Positions 16,911 to 25,081 of a DNA stretch of 64,000 nt are shown in pieces. Source of the DNA: JANQEU01 sp965601455 (lineage in GTDB: Bacteria; Bacteroidota; Bacteroidia; Cytophagales; Cyclobacteriaceae); the NCBI GenBank assembly GCA_965601455.1, contig OZ271831.1, forward strand, positions 930,001 to 994,000, given 5' to 3'. The position numbers and the translations under genes were made by a program. Position 1 is the stretch's first letter. Each line of letters opens with the position of its first letter. The notes beneath the pieces are model-generated. The model was not told the DNA's origin. It saw only the letters and a list, made by a program, of their open reading frames with translations, and did no database searches.

Positions 16911-16974
16911 AACCCAGAACTGTGGAACCTATAACCCAGAACTGTGGAACCTAAAACCCAGAACTGTGGAACCC
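16911..16974 (+). repeat. 22-base tandem repeat, three copies
   Basis: AACCCAGAACTGTGGAACCT begins at 16911, 16933 and 16955 with an exact 22-base period; the third copy differs only at its last base. It lies inside the A/C-rich region and looks like recent local expansion. Confidence 0.85.
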
Positions 16975-17032
16975 AAAACCCAAAACTGATTAACTCAGAA
17001 CTAAGAACCTCCTTAACTCCAAACCCTGAACT

Positions 17033-17374
17033 CTAGTACAACTCCTCCACATTCTCGGGTGGGCGACCAATCACCGCTTTCTTATTACGGATGACAATAG
17101 GTCGTTCAATAAGAATCGGGTGGTCGACCATCGCCTGGATCCAATCCTCATCAGACAAGGTTTTTCCTTTATAGTTCTCTTTAAAAATCTTCTCGTTTTT
17201 ACGGATGAGCTCTTCAGGTTTGATACCTAATAGCCCAACAATCTCCTCCAATTTCTTTTGATCGGGACAGGATTTGAGGTATTCGACAACGGTAACATTG
17301 TTTTCATGTTCGTGAACCAGTTTCAGTGCTTCGCGGCTCTTTCCGCAACAGGGGTTATGGTATATGGTGGTCAT
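17033..17374 (-). CDS. ArsC/Spx-family (arsenate reductase-like) protein
   Basis: A 113-residue thioredoxin-fold protein of the ArsC family that uses glutaredoxin or bacillithiol-like thiols. The active-site Cys10 lies in HNPCCGKSR, matching HNPxCxxSR. The family Arg region ERPIVIRNKKAVIGRP is present near residues 89-104. An additional Cys9 is adjacent. There is no arsenic operon nearby, and family members without ars neighbours often have unknown substrates, so arsenate reduction is not certain. Both flanks are A/C-rich repeats, which directly abut its stop codon. Confidence 0.85.
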   Translation of the reverse strand: MTTIYHNPCCGKSREALKLVHEHENNVTVVEYLKSCPDQKKLEEIVGLLGIKPEELIRKNEKIFKENYKGKTLSDEDWIQAMVDHPILIERPIVIRNKKAVIGRPPENVEELY

Positions 17375-17394
17375 TTCTGTAGTTCTCAGTATTT

Positions 17395-17450
17395 AAGTTT
17401 TTTGTAAACTGATAAAGTTCTTAGTTCAAGGTTTAGAGTTCTTGGTTTGT
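17395..17450. repeat. G/T-form repeat arm between ArsC-like gene and S23 pseudogene
   Basis: This stretch carries AAGTTCTTAGTTC and GGTTTAGAGTTCTTGG, the complement form of the A/C-rich units. It lies on the opposite side of the S23-type pseudogene from the C/A-form block at 17902-18050, so the pair makes degenerate inverted arms around that gene. Confidence 0.6.
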
Positions 17451-17456
17451 TCAGAT

Positions 17457-17852
17457 TTACTTGGTTTTGAATTTGCTGCCTTTGTAATTCGAATTCTTAA
17501 GATGTTTCATAAAGCTACCAACCATTCTTGAAATCTCCTCCGTGGATTCTTCCAGGTTCGAGAATTCATGCTCAGTGATGTAGTTTCTATCAAGTGCTCT
17601 ATATAGTTGTGATTTAACTTCACTTGCAGAGGCTTTTGCTATCGATAAAAAGTACAAAAATTCCTTGTTACCCCCTCTTGCAAATCATTCGGCCACATTG
17701 TCCATTATCGAAGCAGATGATCGGTTTAGTTGATCCTTTAGCCGACTGTCTTCGATATTGTTATTGCTAATTATCGTTCGAAACAACTCTTTCGCCAAAA
17801 CCCTCGATTCCTGCCAGACCCTTAGATCTTCGAACTTGGTTACCGTGCCCAT
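17457..17852 (-). pseudogene. S23-type four-helix-bundle protein interrupted by TGA
   Basis: The frame begins at ATG 17852 with KFEDLRVWQESRVLAKELF and continues to SIMDNVAE, where a TGA stands at 17685-17687. The same frame then resumes with FARGGNKEF and SIAKASASEVKSQLY. Both halves match the four-helix-bundle family (23S rRNA intervening-sequence protein, about 120-130 residues), in which the interrupted position is normally Gly (NIAEGF). A single GGA-to-TGA change explains the break. Family members form pentameric bundles and may bind nucleic acid; their role is poorly known. The apparent N-terminal extension upstream of 17852 is translated repeat. The gene is flanked by opposing repeat arms. 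Confidence 0.85.
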
Positions 17853-17901
17853 TATAATACCGTTTTTTGTAAAAATAGCACGAAAAACGTTTTTGGAAAT
17901 A

Positions 17902-18050
17902 GGAACCCAAAACCATAAAACCCAAAACCCAGAACCTCGGAAACCCAAACTCGGCACCCTCAACTCAAAACCCTGAACCCTCAACTCAAAACCCAGAACC
18001 CCAAAACCCAAAACCCAAAACCCATAACTCAAAACCCGGAACCCAAAACC
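17902..18050. repeat. A/C-rich repeat block next to hslV
   Basis: About 150 bases of degenerate units (AACCCAAAACC, AACTCAAAACCC, GGAACCCAAAACCC) run from the leader of the S23-type pseudogene to the stop codon of hslV. A 12-base palindrome AAAAACGTTTTT lies just before it at 17883-17894. It is the same repeat class as 16529-17032. Confidence 0.85.
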
Positions 18051-18051
18051 C

Positions 18052-18594
18052 CTACACCACCTCAACTATATGGTTATGATTCGTGTAGATACAAATATCA
18101 GCAGCAATGGTCAAACCCTCTTTCACCATATCCTCGGCACTCAGGTGGCCTGCGTGTTTTTTTAGTGCCAGTGCGGCTGACTTAGCATATTGGCTACCAC
18201 TTCCGATGGAAGCAACATCTTCATCCGGTTCCAGTACATCACCAGTACCAGAGATGATCAGCATTTCATTTTTATCGGCCACGATCATCATCGCTTCCAG
18301 CTGACGGAGATATTTATCCATTCGCCAATCCTTTGCCAGCTCGACAGCTGCCCTTTTCAGGTTACCGGTGTAGGTACTCAATTTTTCGTCGAAACGGTCC
18401 AGAAGTGTAAAAGCATCGGCAGTTGAACCGGCAAAACCTGTCACAATTTTACCATCTGCCAGTTTTCTTATTTTTCTAACATGGCTTTTAGCCACGGTGT
18501 TGCCCATGGTTGCCTGACCGTCTGCACCTATAGCAATTTTCCCATCGTGCTTCACAGCCAGTACAGTAGTAGCATGTATTTGTGGAATACTCAT
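18052..18594 (-). CDS. hslV: HslV (ClpQ) proteasome-like peptidase subunit
   Basis: The proteolytic subunit of the HslUV protease, 180 residues from ATG 18594 (MSIPQIHATTVLAV). An upstream in-frame start at 18663 would add 23 residues not found in the family. The Thr-Thr pair after residue 8 provides the N-terminal nucleophile typical of HslV, whose N-terminus is exposed by processing. Conserved GADGQATMG, RKIRKL, TGFAGSTADAFTL and the C-terminal ICIYTNHNHIVE block are present. The partner ATPase HslU is not in the window. The stop codon is immediately followed by the A/C-rich repeat. Confidence 0.93.
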   Translation of the reverse strand: MSIPQIHATTVLAVKHDGKIAIGADGQATMGNTVAKSHVRKIRKLADGKIVTGFAGSTADAFTLLDRFDEKLSTYTGNLKRAAVELAKDWRMDKYLRQLEAMMIVADKNEMLIISGTGDVLEPDEDVASIGSGSQYAKSAALALKKHAGHLSAEDMVKEGLTIAADICIYTNHNHIVEVV

Positions 18595-18782
18595 TCTTTT
18601 AATAGAAATTTCATTCAATATAACAATTACAATACCAGAGGAGACAGTCTGACGTAATGTCACACTAAGGGATCCTTTTACTGGTTCAGGTTCATCGGAT
18701 CTAATGCATTCACGGGATTAATAGAAAGAAAGGCTATTTAGTTGATAACGAGATCTTCAAAATTCCCATTTTCCCAATGTCT

Positions 18783-18812
18783 TTGCAAATCCTTCAAAAA
18801 CACTCATCTTTG
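18783..18812 (+). promoter_or_regulatory. probable promoter of the polysaccharide locus
   Basis: TTG at 18783-18785, a 19-base spacer and CATCTTTG at 18805-18812 match the Bacteroidota -33/-7 pattern with one mismatch in the -7 box (C for T). It ends 31 bases before wza. The rest of the 249-base gap to hslV shows no gene. Confidence 0.45.
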
Positions 18813-18843
18813 TTTTCGTTTTAGTAAGGACAGGAAAAAATAA

Positions 18844-19653
18844 ATGAATCAGACCGTAGTGTGGTGGACCATGATTCTCATGGTGGTCCTTTCCTCTTGC
18901 ATCCCCAATAAAAAGGTCATCTACCTACAGGAAAAAGAAGGAAATGAAGTAGTCGTAGATTCCTTGTTTGCCGACAACCCTGGAGAGTATCAACTGCAAA
19001 TCGGGGATATCATCAATATTGAGGTAAGATCTTCCGATCCTACTGTGGCCGATGTATTTAAGCCAGCAGTAAATCCAGGAAATATTGGACAACTAGCCAT
19101 GTCTTCGGCAGACATCAACTACCTGACGGGATTTACAGTGGATAACAATGGACAAATAGAGCTACCACTGATCGGGTATGTTCCAATGGAAGGACTTACC
19201 TTAAAACAGGCCAAAGACACAATAGAAATAGAGGTTAAAAAATACATTCTGGATGCCTTTGTGGCGGTAAGATTTGGGGGTATCCGATACTCCGCTCTTG
19301 GAGAATTTAACCGCCCGGGAAGATACAGTGTCTTGCAGACTCAGTTGACCATTTTTGAAGCCATTGCCAATGCGGGTGATCTTTCAGTTGTAGCAAATCG
19401 AGAAGGAGCAATTATTATACGCCAATATCCTGAAGGACAACGGTTACATCGAGTGGATTTAACAGATAGAAATCTGGTGAAGAGCCCCTTTTACTATATA
19501 CAACCCAACGACCAGCTTTATGTCGAACCGCTGAAGGTGAGAGAGCTTGGTGGTGGAGTAGGAGTGACTGGCTTTCAAACCTTCGCACAGACACTATCTG
19601 TAGTTTCATCAGTCCTTCTGATAGTAGTGGGTTTAAGTAGCTTAGGCTTATAG
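18844..19653 (+). CDS. wza: Wza-type outer-membrane polysaccharide export lipoprotein
   Basis: A 269-residue polysaccharide biosynthesis/export protein. A lipoprotein signal ends at the lipobox LSSC (Cys19). A Poly_export domain follows (YQLQIGDIINIEVRSSDP), then one SLBB-type domain (ALGEFNRPGRYSV). The C-terminal hydrophobic stretch fits the membrane helix of Wza. It forms the outer-membrane exit for a capsular or exopolysaccharide and works with the Wzc protein encoded three bases downstream. It opens the polysaccharide locus. Confidence 0.92.
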   Translation: MNQTVVWWTMILMVVLSSCIPNKKVIYLQEKEGNEVVVDSLFADNPGEYQLQIGDIINIEVRSSDPTVADVFKPAVNPGNIGQLAMSSADINYLTGFTVDNNGQIELPLIGYVPMEGLTLKQAKDTIEIEVKKYILDAFVAVRFGGIRYSALGEFNRPGRYSVLQTQLTIFEAIANAGDLSVVANREGAIIIRQYPEGQRLHRVDLTDRNLVKSPFYYIQPNDQLYVEPLKVRELGGGVGVTGFQTFAQTLSVVSSVLLIVVGLSSLGL

Positions 19654-19656
19654 TCA

Positions 19657-22011
19657 ATGTCCGAGAAGAAATACTCTGAAACAAAACCAGTCTTCATCGA
19701 GGAGGAATCCTTCGATCTGAGAGGTTATTTATTTAAACTTTTGGTCCACTGGAGATGGTTTGTAGTCTCCTTTATTGTTTGTCTTACCGCTGTTTTTTTA
19801 TTCAACAGATACAGCACACCTCTGTATCCTGTTAAAGCTACATTATTAATCAAGGACGAAGAAAATGCAATGAGCGCAGCCATCCTGGAAGAACTAGACT
19901 TCATGGGAGGGAGTGTTAACATTGAGAATGAGATCGGTATTCTTGGTTCCTATCAGCTGATTGGACAGGTGATTGATTCGTTAAACTTCCATGTGAGTTA
20001 CACTCGAATCGGTCGAGTTCGTGACGTGGAGTTGTATGGAGAAGGTTTGCCTATCACTTTCGAAATCTTGTCCGATAATGGTTTGCCTTCTGGCCAGACG
20101 TATAGACTTGATTTTGAGAGTAAGGATCAATATCAGCTTTCGTTAGTTAATCCCCCGGATTCGGTTCAATTCAAGGATGAAGTTTTCAGTTTTGGTCAGG
20201 AGGTTGTTGTTGGAGATTTTCGATTTCGGGTCAATAAGAACTTCAGCGAATTTGAGGAGGTTGGTTCAAAACCTGTCGACATCACACTCCACGATCGCGA
20301 AGAACTGGCAAAGGAAATTAGGGAACAACTTCTGATTCGGCCCATAAATAGAGATGCGTCAATCTTGGAGGTATCTCTAGAAAGTCCTACCCCCGAAAAG
20401 GCCACAGATTTTATAAACACATTATTCTATTTCTATATCAAAAGAGAACTTGACCAGAAGAATGAGGCTGCAACAAGATCTATTGAATTCATCGATGACC
20501 AATTGGTCGGAATCCAAGATTCATTATATCAGGCGGAAAGCATCTTGGAGACTTTTAAGTCAAGCAATAGGGTAGTAAATATTAGCCAGGAAGGAATGGC
20601 AGTGTATACACGTCTTCAAGAGCTGGAAAGGGAAGCGGCTAACCTGAGTATGCAAATTGGTTATTACAATTATCTCATCGAATATCTAGAACAGCAGGAT
20701 ATAACAAATGTAGTAAGCCCCACTACAGCAGGGATTGACGACGTATCGCTAAATAGTATGGTGTTGAAATTGAATGAGCTAGTCAATCAGTTGATTCAGG
20801 CTGAAGCCAGTGCATCTGAGATCAACCCTAGAGTGATGACCCTTCAAAATCAAATTAAGGCCAGTATAAAGAGCATCCGGGAAAGCGTAATCAACCTTAA
20901 AAGAACTTCAGAGATTGCATTAAACGACCTTGAAATTCGCATACAAAATACTGAGCGGGAGCTGAGCCAACTACCTGGAAACGAAAGAGCACTTGTAAAC
21001 ATTCAACGTAAATACAGCCACAGTGAGGATCTGTATGTTTTTCTGTTACAGCAAAAAGCAGAAGCTGGAATTGTCAGAGCAAGTAATGTGCCTACCACAA
21101 GAATAGTGGATGAGGCTATTTCCTTTGAGCAAGTGTTTCCAAAGAAAGTTTTTAATTATCTGGTTGGGTTCTTCATGGGATTACTGTTCCCAGTCTTTCT
21201 CATCGGGATAAAGGAATATTTCACATACTCAATTCAAAGTCTCAATGAGATTGAGAGGAAAACCAATCTTCCAATACTTGCCTCTATTGCCTACAGCCAT
21301 CACGGTACCGAACTGGTACTTGACAGGTATCCCCGTTCCCTCGTATCTGAAAGCTTTCGTAAAATGAGAGCAGGTCTGAAGTTTCTAAATCCTGAGGGTA
21401 CCGGTTGCATTATGTTTACGTCCTTTCTTTCAGGGGATGGTAAAACCTTTTCAGCGATCAATACAGCAGTAATGATGGCGAAGGCCGGATCAAAAACTGT
21501 TTTGGTAGGACTGGATTTAAGACAACCCAAGATTTACGAGACCCTTGGTCTTCCCAATGATCAGGGAATTAGTAATGTGCTAATCGGTGAGAAGAAAATA
21601 AACGAGGTTGTCCAAAAAACTAATATTGAACGATTGGATTTTGTTAGTTCGGGACATATTCCTCCCAATCCAAATGAACTAATCTTAAGGGGTAATATTG
21701 GCAAGGTTCTCGAAAGTCTTAAGTCAAAATACGACATGGTGGTTATTGACACTCCACCAATCGGTTTAGTTTCTGACGCTTTAGAAATTGGCAAGTATGC
21801 TGATACCAACCTATTTGTCGTGAGGCATCAGGTAACACCTAAGCATGGACTGGAATTTCTGAATGATATATATGAGAAGGAACTACTATCTAACGTTGGG
21901 TTGATCTTTAACGGAATAGATTTCAGGAAATTTTCTAACAATTATGGGAGAAACTATGGGTATGGTTACTCCTACGGATACGCGAAGAACAATAATGCGT
22001 ATTATGAGTAG
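19657..22011 (+). CDS. wzc: Wzc-type co-polymerase and tyrosine autokinase
   Basis: A 784-residue inner-membrane protein that controls chain length and export. Two membrane helices (about residues 31-50 and 497-516) enclose a periplasmic Wzz-like coiled-coil region. The C-terminal BY-kinase domain has a Walker A variant SGDGKT, Walker A' VLVGLDLRQPK and Walker B VVIDTPP. The tail has eight tyrosines in its last 23 residues, the usual autophosphorylation cluster. It overlaps the flippase start by eight bases. No low-molecular-weight phosphatase partner is visible. Confidence 0.93.
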   Translation: MSEKKYSETKPVFIEEESFDLRGYLFKLLVHWRWFVVSFIVCLTAVFLFNRYSTPLYPVKATLLIKDEENAMSAAILEELDFMGGSVNIENEIGILGSYQLIGQVIDSLNFHVSYTRIGRVRDVELYGEGLPITFEILSDNGLPSGQTYRLDFESKDQYQLSLVNPPDSVQFKDEVFSFGQEVVVGDFRFRVNKNFSEFEEVGSKPVDITLHDREELAKEIREQLLIRPINRDASILEVSLESPTPEKATDFINTLFYFYIKRELDQKNEAATRSIEFIDDQLVGIQDSLYQAESILETFKSSNRVVNISQEGMAVYTRLQELEREAANLSMQIGYYNYLIEYLEQQDITNVVSPTTAGIDDVSLNSMVLKLNELVNQLIQAEASASEINPRVMTLQNQIKASIKSIRESVINLKRTSEIALNDLEIRIQNTERELSQLPGNERALVNIQRKYSHSEDLYVFLLQQKAEAGIVRASNVPTTRIVDEAISFEQVFPKKVFNYLVGFFMGLLFPVFLIGIKEYFTYSIQSLNEIERKTNLPILASIAYSHHGTELVLDRYPRSLVSESFRKMRAGLKFLNPEGTGCIMFTSFLSGDGKTFSAINTAVMMAKAGSKTVLVGLDLRQPKIYETLGLPNDQGISNVLIGEKKINEVVQKTNIERLDFVSSGHIPPNPNELILRGNIGKVLESLKSKYDMVVIDTPPIGLVSDALEIGKYADTNLFVVRHQVTPKHGLEFLNDIYEKELLSNVGLIFNGIDFRKFSNNYGRNYGYGYSYGYAKNNNAYYE

Positions 22012-23251
22012 AAAAACCTTTGCAAATGAATTACTGAGAAAATCGTTTTTATCCTTATTCCTGCGAGGACTTGGTTTCATAGTCTATTATCTATTTTGGT
22101 GGTATTGTATAAACAACCGCGGGTATGATGAATGGGGTAATTTCATCTTCCTTTACACCGTACTACAAGTACAGTTGCTTCTGGCGAATTTTAGCTCGGA
22201 TAATTATCTGGTTTCTATTGTTTCCAGCAGCGATAATTTTGATAATGAGCGGGCTAAGATCTATTCTTTTGTCTTAGTCAATTCTCTGATCGTCAGCATC
22301 GTCCTGGTCATTTTAGATTTTACCTTTTCCTACATAGGAGGCTTATGGCTTATAATGATAATCGCATCACTGGCAATTAATCATATTAAAGTATTAGCAG
22401 GAAGTTTTCGAGCCCAAAGGAGGATTGCCTTCTATTCAATCATGGAATCCCTAGGAAGATTTTTTCCAGCATTGATTTTAATAGTTCTGGCGGATCAGGT
22501 ATTTCAAATTCAAGTTCAGCTTATTCAAGCATTAGCCGTCGGGTTAATTCTGGTTTTTTTGTTGACAATCCCTCAAGCACCGGCAATAACAAGAATAATT
22601 TCCAATGTACGAAACTGGTTTAATGTGATAAAAAAGTCCATTGACTTCATGGTATTGAATGCGGCAAATCAACTTTTTCTGCTGATTACAATTTTGGTTG
22701 GTCAGTATTTCTTATCTGCGGAAGGTTTAGGAGTATTTGATAGCTTGAATAAGATCCTGGGTATTGGAGTCTTATCAATTTTTGCTGTGAATAGCATAGG
22801 AGGTCCCAGGTATGCGAACTTCAAGAAAACCAATGATTTTGAAAGATTGCGGACAGACCTTAAAACGTTGAATAATTTAAATGCTATTATCACAATTCCG
22901 GTTCTTTTATTGATCGTATTTTTCTATGTAGATGTTCTTGCCTTCCTTAACCTTGAAAACACTACAGGCAATAGACTTGTTCTTTTTGCACTGGCAGCCG
23001 CACAAATAGTCAATGGATTAACAGGCTCTACTGGTCAAGCTTTACAAATGATCGGTTATGAAAGGTCTCTTGCTAGGTATTATTCTGCAACCCTCGTGGT
23101 GTACTTTCTAATACTCCTTTGGCTAACTTCGAGCTTAGGTTTTGTTGGATTAGTAATGGCATATTCCATAGCCACCGTATTAAAGAACATGATTTCCGTA
23201 TTCCTAATATGGAGTAAGGTTAAGCTGATTGGTATTGCTTTTGTAAGATGA
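22004..23251 (+). CDS. Wzx-like polysaccharide flippase
   Basis: About 415 residues with around twelve hydrophobic segments, of the MATE/MOP (PST) type that flips lipid-linked repeat units across the inner membrane. The ATG at 22004 overlaps the wzc stop by eight bases and starts MSRKTFANEL; the longer frame from 21944 would overlap wzc too far. The sequence is weakly conserved, as usual for Wzx, so the call rests on topology, length and position between wzc and the polymerase gene. Confidence 0.8.
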   Translation: MSRKTFANELLRKSFLSLFLRGLGFIVYYLFWWYCINNRGYDEWGNFIFLYTVLQVQLLLANFSSDNYLVSIVSSSDNFDNERAKIYSFVLVNSLIVSIVLVILDFTFSYIGGLWLIMIIASLAINHIKVLAGSFRAQRRIAFYSIMESLGRFFPALILIVLADQVFQIQVQLIQALAVGLILVFLLTIPQAPAITRIISNVRNWFNVIKKSIDFMVLNAANQLFLLITILVGQYFLSAEGLGVFDSLNKILGIGVLSIFAVNSIGGPRYANFKKTNDFERLRTDLKTLNNLNAIITIPVLLLIVFFYVDVLAFLNLENTTGNRLVLFALAAAQIVNGLTGSTGQALQMIGYERSLARYYSATLVVYFLILLWLTSSLGFVGLVMAYSIATVLKNMISVFLIWSKVKLIGIAFVR

Positions 23252-23748
23252 GATTTCTAATCTACAGATTTACAAACCTCTTACCCAATACAAGATATTG
23301 GAGTAAACTGCGGGTACTCCTATTGAAGTTGATTGGTCTTGACATAGATATTTCGTCTATAATTCATGGCCCCATTGAAATCATGCCACTGAAGAATATT
23401 TCAAATATTAAAGTGGGAAAGAAGTGCGTTATTAATACCGGTATTAGAATAGCAGTCCCGTTCGGAGCCAAGGTATCTTTTGGAGACTATTGTTTAGTCG
23501 GCTCCAGGAGCCATTTTGAAACGGCCATGCATGGCATTCATCCAGATAAAAGGAGAGAGGTGGTCGTGAAAGACATCAATATCAAAGACAATGTTTACAT
23601 TGGAGTGAAGGTGATTGTTCTTCAGGGTGTTACTATAGAGAAGAACTCGTTAATTGCTGCAGGATCGGTTGTGACCAAAAGTTTTGAAAGCAATTCCTTT
23701 ATTGCGGGTTCTCCAGCGAAAGTGAAAAAAGTGATTGAGGATTCATAA
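23248..23748 (+). CDS. hexapeptide-repeat acyltransferase (WbbJ/MaT type)
   Basis: A 166-residue left-handed beta-helix acyltransferase, probably O-acetylating a sugar residue. Hexapeptide-like steps run from about residue 55 to 150, with the typical end NSFIAGSPAKVKK and the loop His in HFETAMHGIHP. Its ATG overlaps the flippase stop (ATGA). The N-terminus FTNLLPNTRYWSKLRVLLL is typical of this group. The acceptor sugar is unknown. Confidence 0.88.
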   Translation: MRFLIYRFTNLLPNTRYWSKLRVLLLKLIGLDIDISSIIHGPIEIMPLKNISNIKVGKKCVINTGIRIAVPFGAKVSFGDYCLVGSRSHFETAMHGIHPDKRREVVVKDINIKDNVYIGVKVIVLQGVTIEKNSLIAAGSVVTKSFESNSFIAGSPAKVKKVIEDS

Positions 23749-23758
23749 TTATCCCATT

Positions 23759-25081
23759 ATGAGCTCTACAAAATCAATCTTTAACCTCGCACATTACTTC
23801 ACTTTTTATTTCATAATGGTGTCCTTTCCATTGCAATGGATCTCCCTGTCAAATGTTGGTGGGTTTACCTTAAAGTATGTTCACCTTTCTTTTGTAATTA
23901 TGATCCTATTTCTGGCAAGAATGAGGTATACCAGAAGGTTAATAAACATTCTTTATCATAATCGTCTCTTGGTGGGTAGTTATTTCCTTCTTTTAACGGT
24001 TATGGTTTTATCGTTAGTAATTAACTCCAATAATATCAGTGTCGGGTCTAATTACCTCCTAAAAAACCTTACGTACTTCATCTACTTCATTCTGTTTTTA
24101 GCTCATCTGAGCTACTTCATTGAAATTTCTGATTTTAAAAAGCACTTTGTCCTAGCAGGACTTGCCACAATTCTTGTTTTTTTCGGGGTATCATACTTGT
24201 CTTTTAGCTCAATGGGTAGAAATTTTTTATTTGAGCTTTATAGCGGACTAGTTGCAGGAGATGGCTTAAAAATTCGATATGACATTTTCGTTTCGCTTTT
24301 CAACTCAGGGACAGAGAGAACGGAGTTACGGTCAAGTTTGAGGAATACTCTTATTGGAGCATTTATCCTCATCCATTTCACCTCCATCATGGGTTTTTTC
24401 TGTCGAAGTAAGGTATTGACTGCAGTTGGTATTTTTAATTTTTTAGTATCTCTTTTTTTAATTATTGCTAGTGTTTCGAGGTCAAATTTATTGGCGATGG
24501 TCATTGGATATATACTCGCTTTTTCGCTTTCAAGACCAAAATTTTCTGCACTAAAGTCTTACCACATTTCATCATTTTCATTACTTCTCATTCTTGTTTT
24601 ACCATTTAGTTTGGAGTTAGTTGAGAGGGCATCCAATGCTCTGGGTCTTATTTTTTCAAGATTAAGTGAGTTGCAATACGATGCGAGGTGGGAAATCAAC
24701 AAGGAAAGCATCCATGGTTTTGCTACTAATATTTTCATAGGTAATGGACCAGGAGCTACGCTTAGTGATGGACATCAATTGCATAACTTAATTTTAGGAT
24801 CGGCCTATCAAGGAGGAGTACTTGGTTTGGTATTTAGTGTGGTATTCTACCTCTCCATATTGCGTTTAATATCCAGAGTTAAGGATTTAGCTAAAGTTGA
24901 GATGGTGTATTCTTTTATTTTTGGCCTTTTGGCACTTGTCTCACTCAGAGCAATGATTGCCGGAAATGCAGGTTCATTCACCTTGATAGAATGGTATTGT
25001 CTCAGCATCATAATTACATTTTGCTACAATTTTAATTCCGGTAAAATTTTTAGTAGATACAGACCGCTAACAATACGTTGA
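23759..25081 (+). CDS. Wzy-like polysaccharide polymerase (O-antigen ligase family)
   Basis: About 440 residues with ten or more membrane segments and a large loop near residues 160-210 and again at about 325-350 (DGHQLHNLILG), as in Wzy/WaaL proteins. The ATG at 23759 is preferred over an in-frame TTG at 23735 that would overlap the previous gene. It would polymerise flipped repeat units in the periplasm. The stop is TGA, overlapping a TTG start of the next gene. Ligase and polymerase cannot be told apart from sequence; position favours polymerase. Confidence 0.8.
   Translation: MSSTKSIFNLAHYFTFYFIMVSFPLQWISLSNVGGFTLKYVHLSFVIMILFLARMRYTRRLINILYHNRLLVGSYFLLLTVMVLSLVINSNNISVGSNYLLKNLTYFIYFILFLAHLSYFIEISDFKKHFVLAGLATILVFFGVSYLSFSSMGRNFLFELYSGLVAGDGLKIRYDIFVSLFNSGTERTELRSSLRNTLIGAFILIHFTSIMGFFCRSKVLTAVGIFNFLVSLFLIIASVSRSNLLAMVIGYILAFSLSRPKFSALKSYHISSFSLLLILVLPFSLELVERASNALGLIFSRLSELQYDARWEINKESIHGFATNIFIGNGPGATLSDGHQLHNLILGSAYQGGVLGLVFSVVFYLSILRLISRVKDLAKVEMVYSFIFGLLALVSLRAMIAGNAGSFTLIEWYCLSIIITFCYNFNSGKIFSRYRPLTIR

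Larger units (their letters stand above)
16529..17032. repeat. A/C-rich degenerate repeat region with inverted arms
   Basis: The 500 bases between the E2 stop and the ArsC-like stop contain no gene. They consist of short units such as AACCCAGAACT, AACTCAGAACC and AACCCAAAACC, and of their complements (AGTTCTTAGTTCTGGG). G/T-form arms precede C/A-form arms twice, so each half could fold back on itself. Within it are a 65-base direct repeat and a 22-base tandem repeat. The region runs right up to the ArsC stop codon. Open frames across it are translations of the repeat. Confidence 0.85.

Noticed and set aside
17685..17687. TGA recoded as selenocysteine or other amino acid
   Set aside because: The family residue here is Gly, there is no sign of a SECIS-like element, and other genes in the window use TGA as a normal stop.
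17883..17894. AAAAACGTTTTT palindrome as a terminator
   Set aside because: It lies upstream of the S23-type start, not after a gene on either strand, and has a very weak AT-rich stem.
16529..18050. CRISPR-like appearance of repeated units
   Set aside because: The units are short, degenerate and continuous, have no constant spacer length and no cas genes nearby.
17853..18065. N-terminal extension of the S23-type gene
   Set aside because: Translation of the A/C-rich block gives a Gly/Phe/Val/Leu-rich tail with no family match; the family start is ATG 17852.
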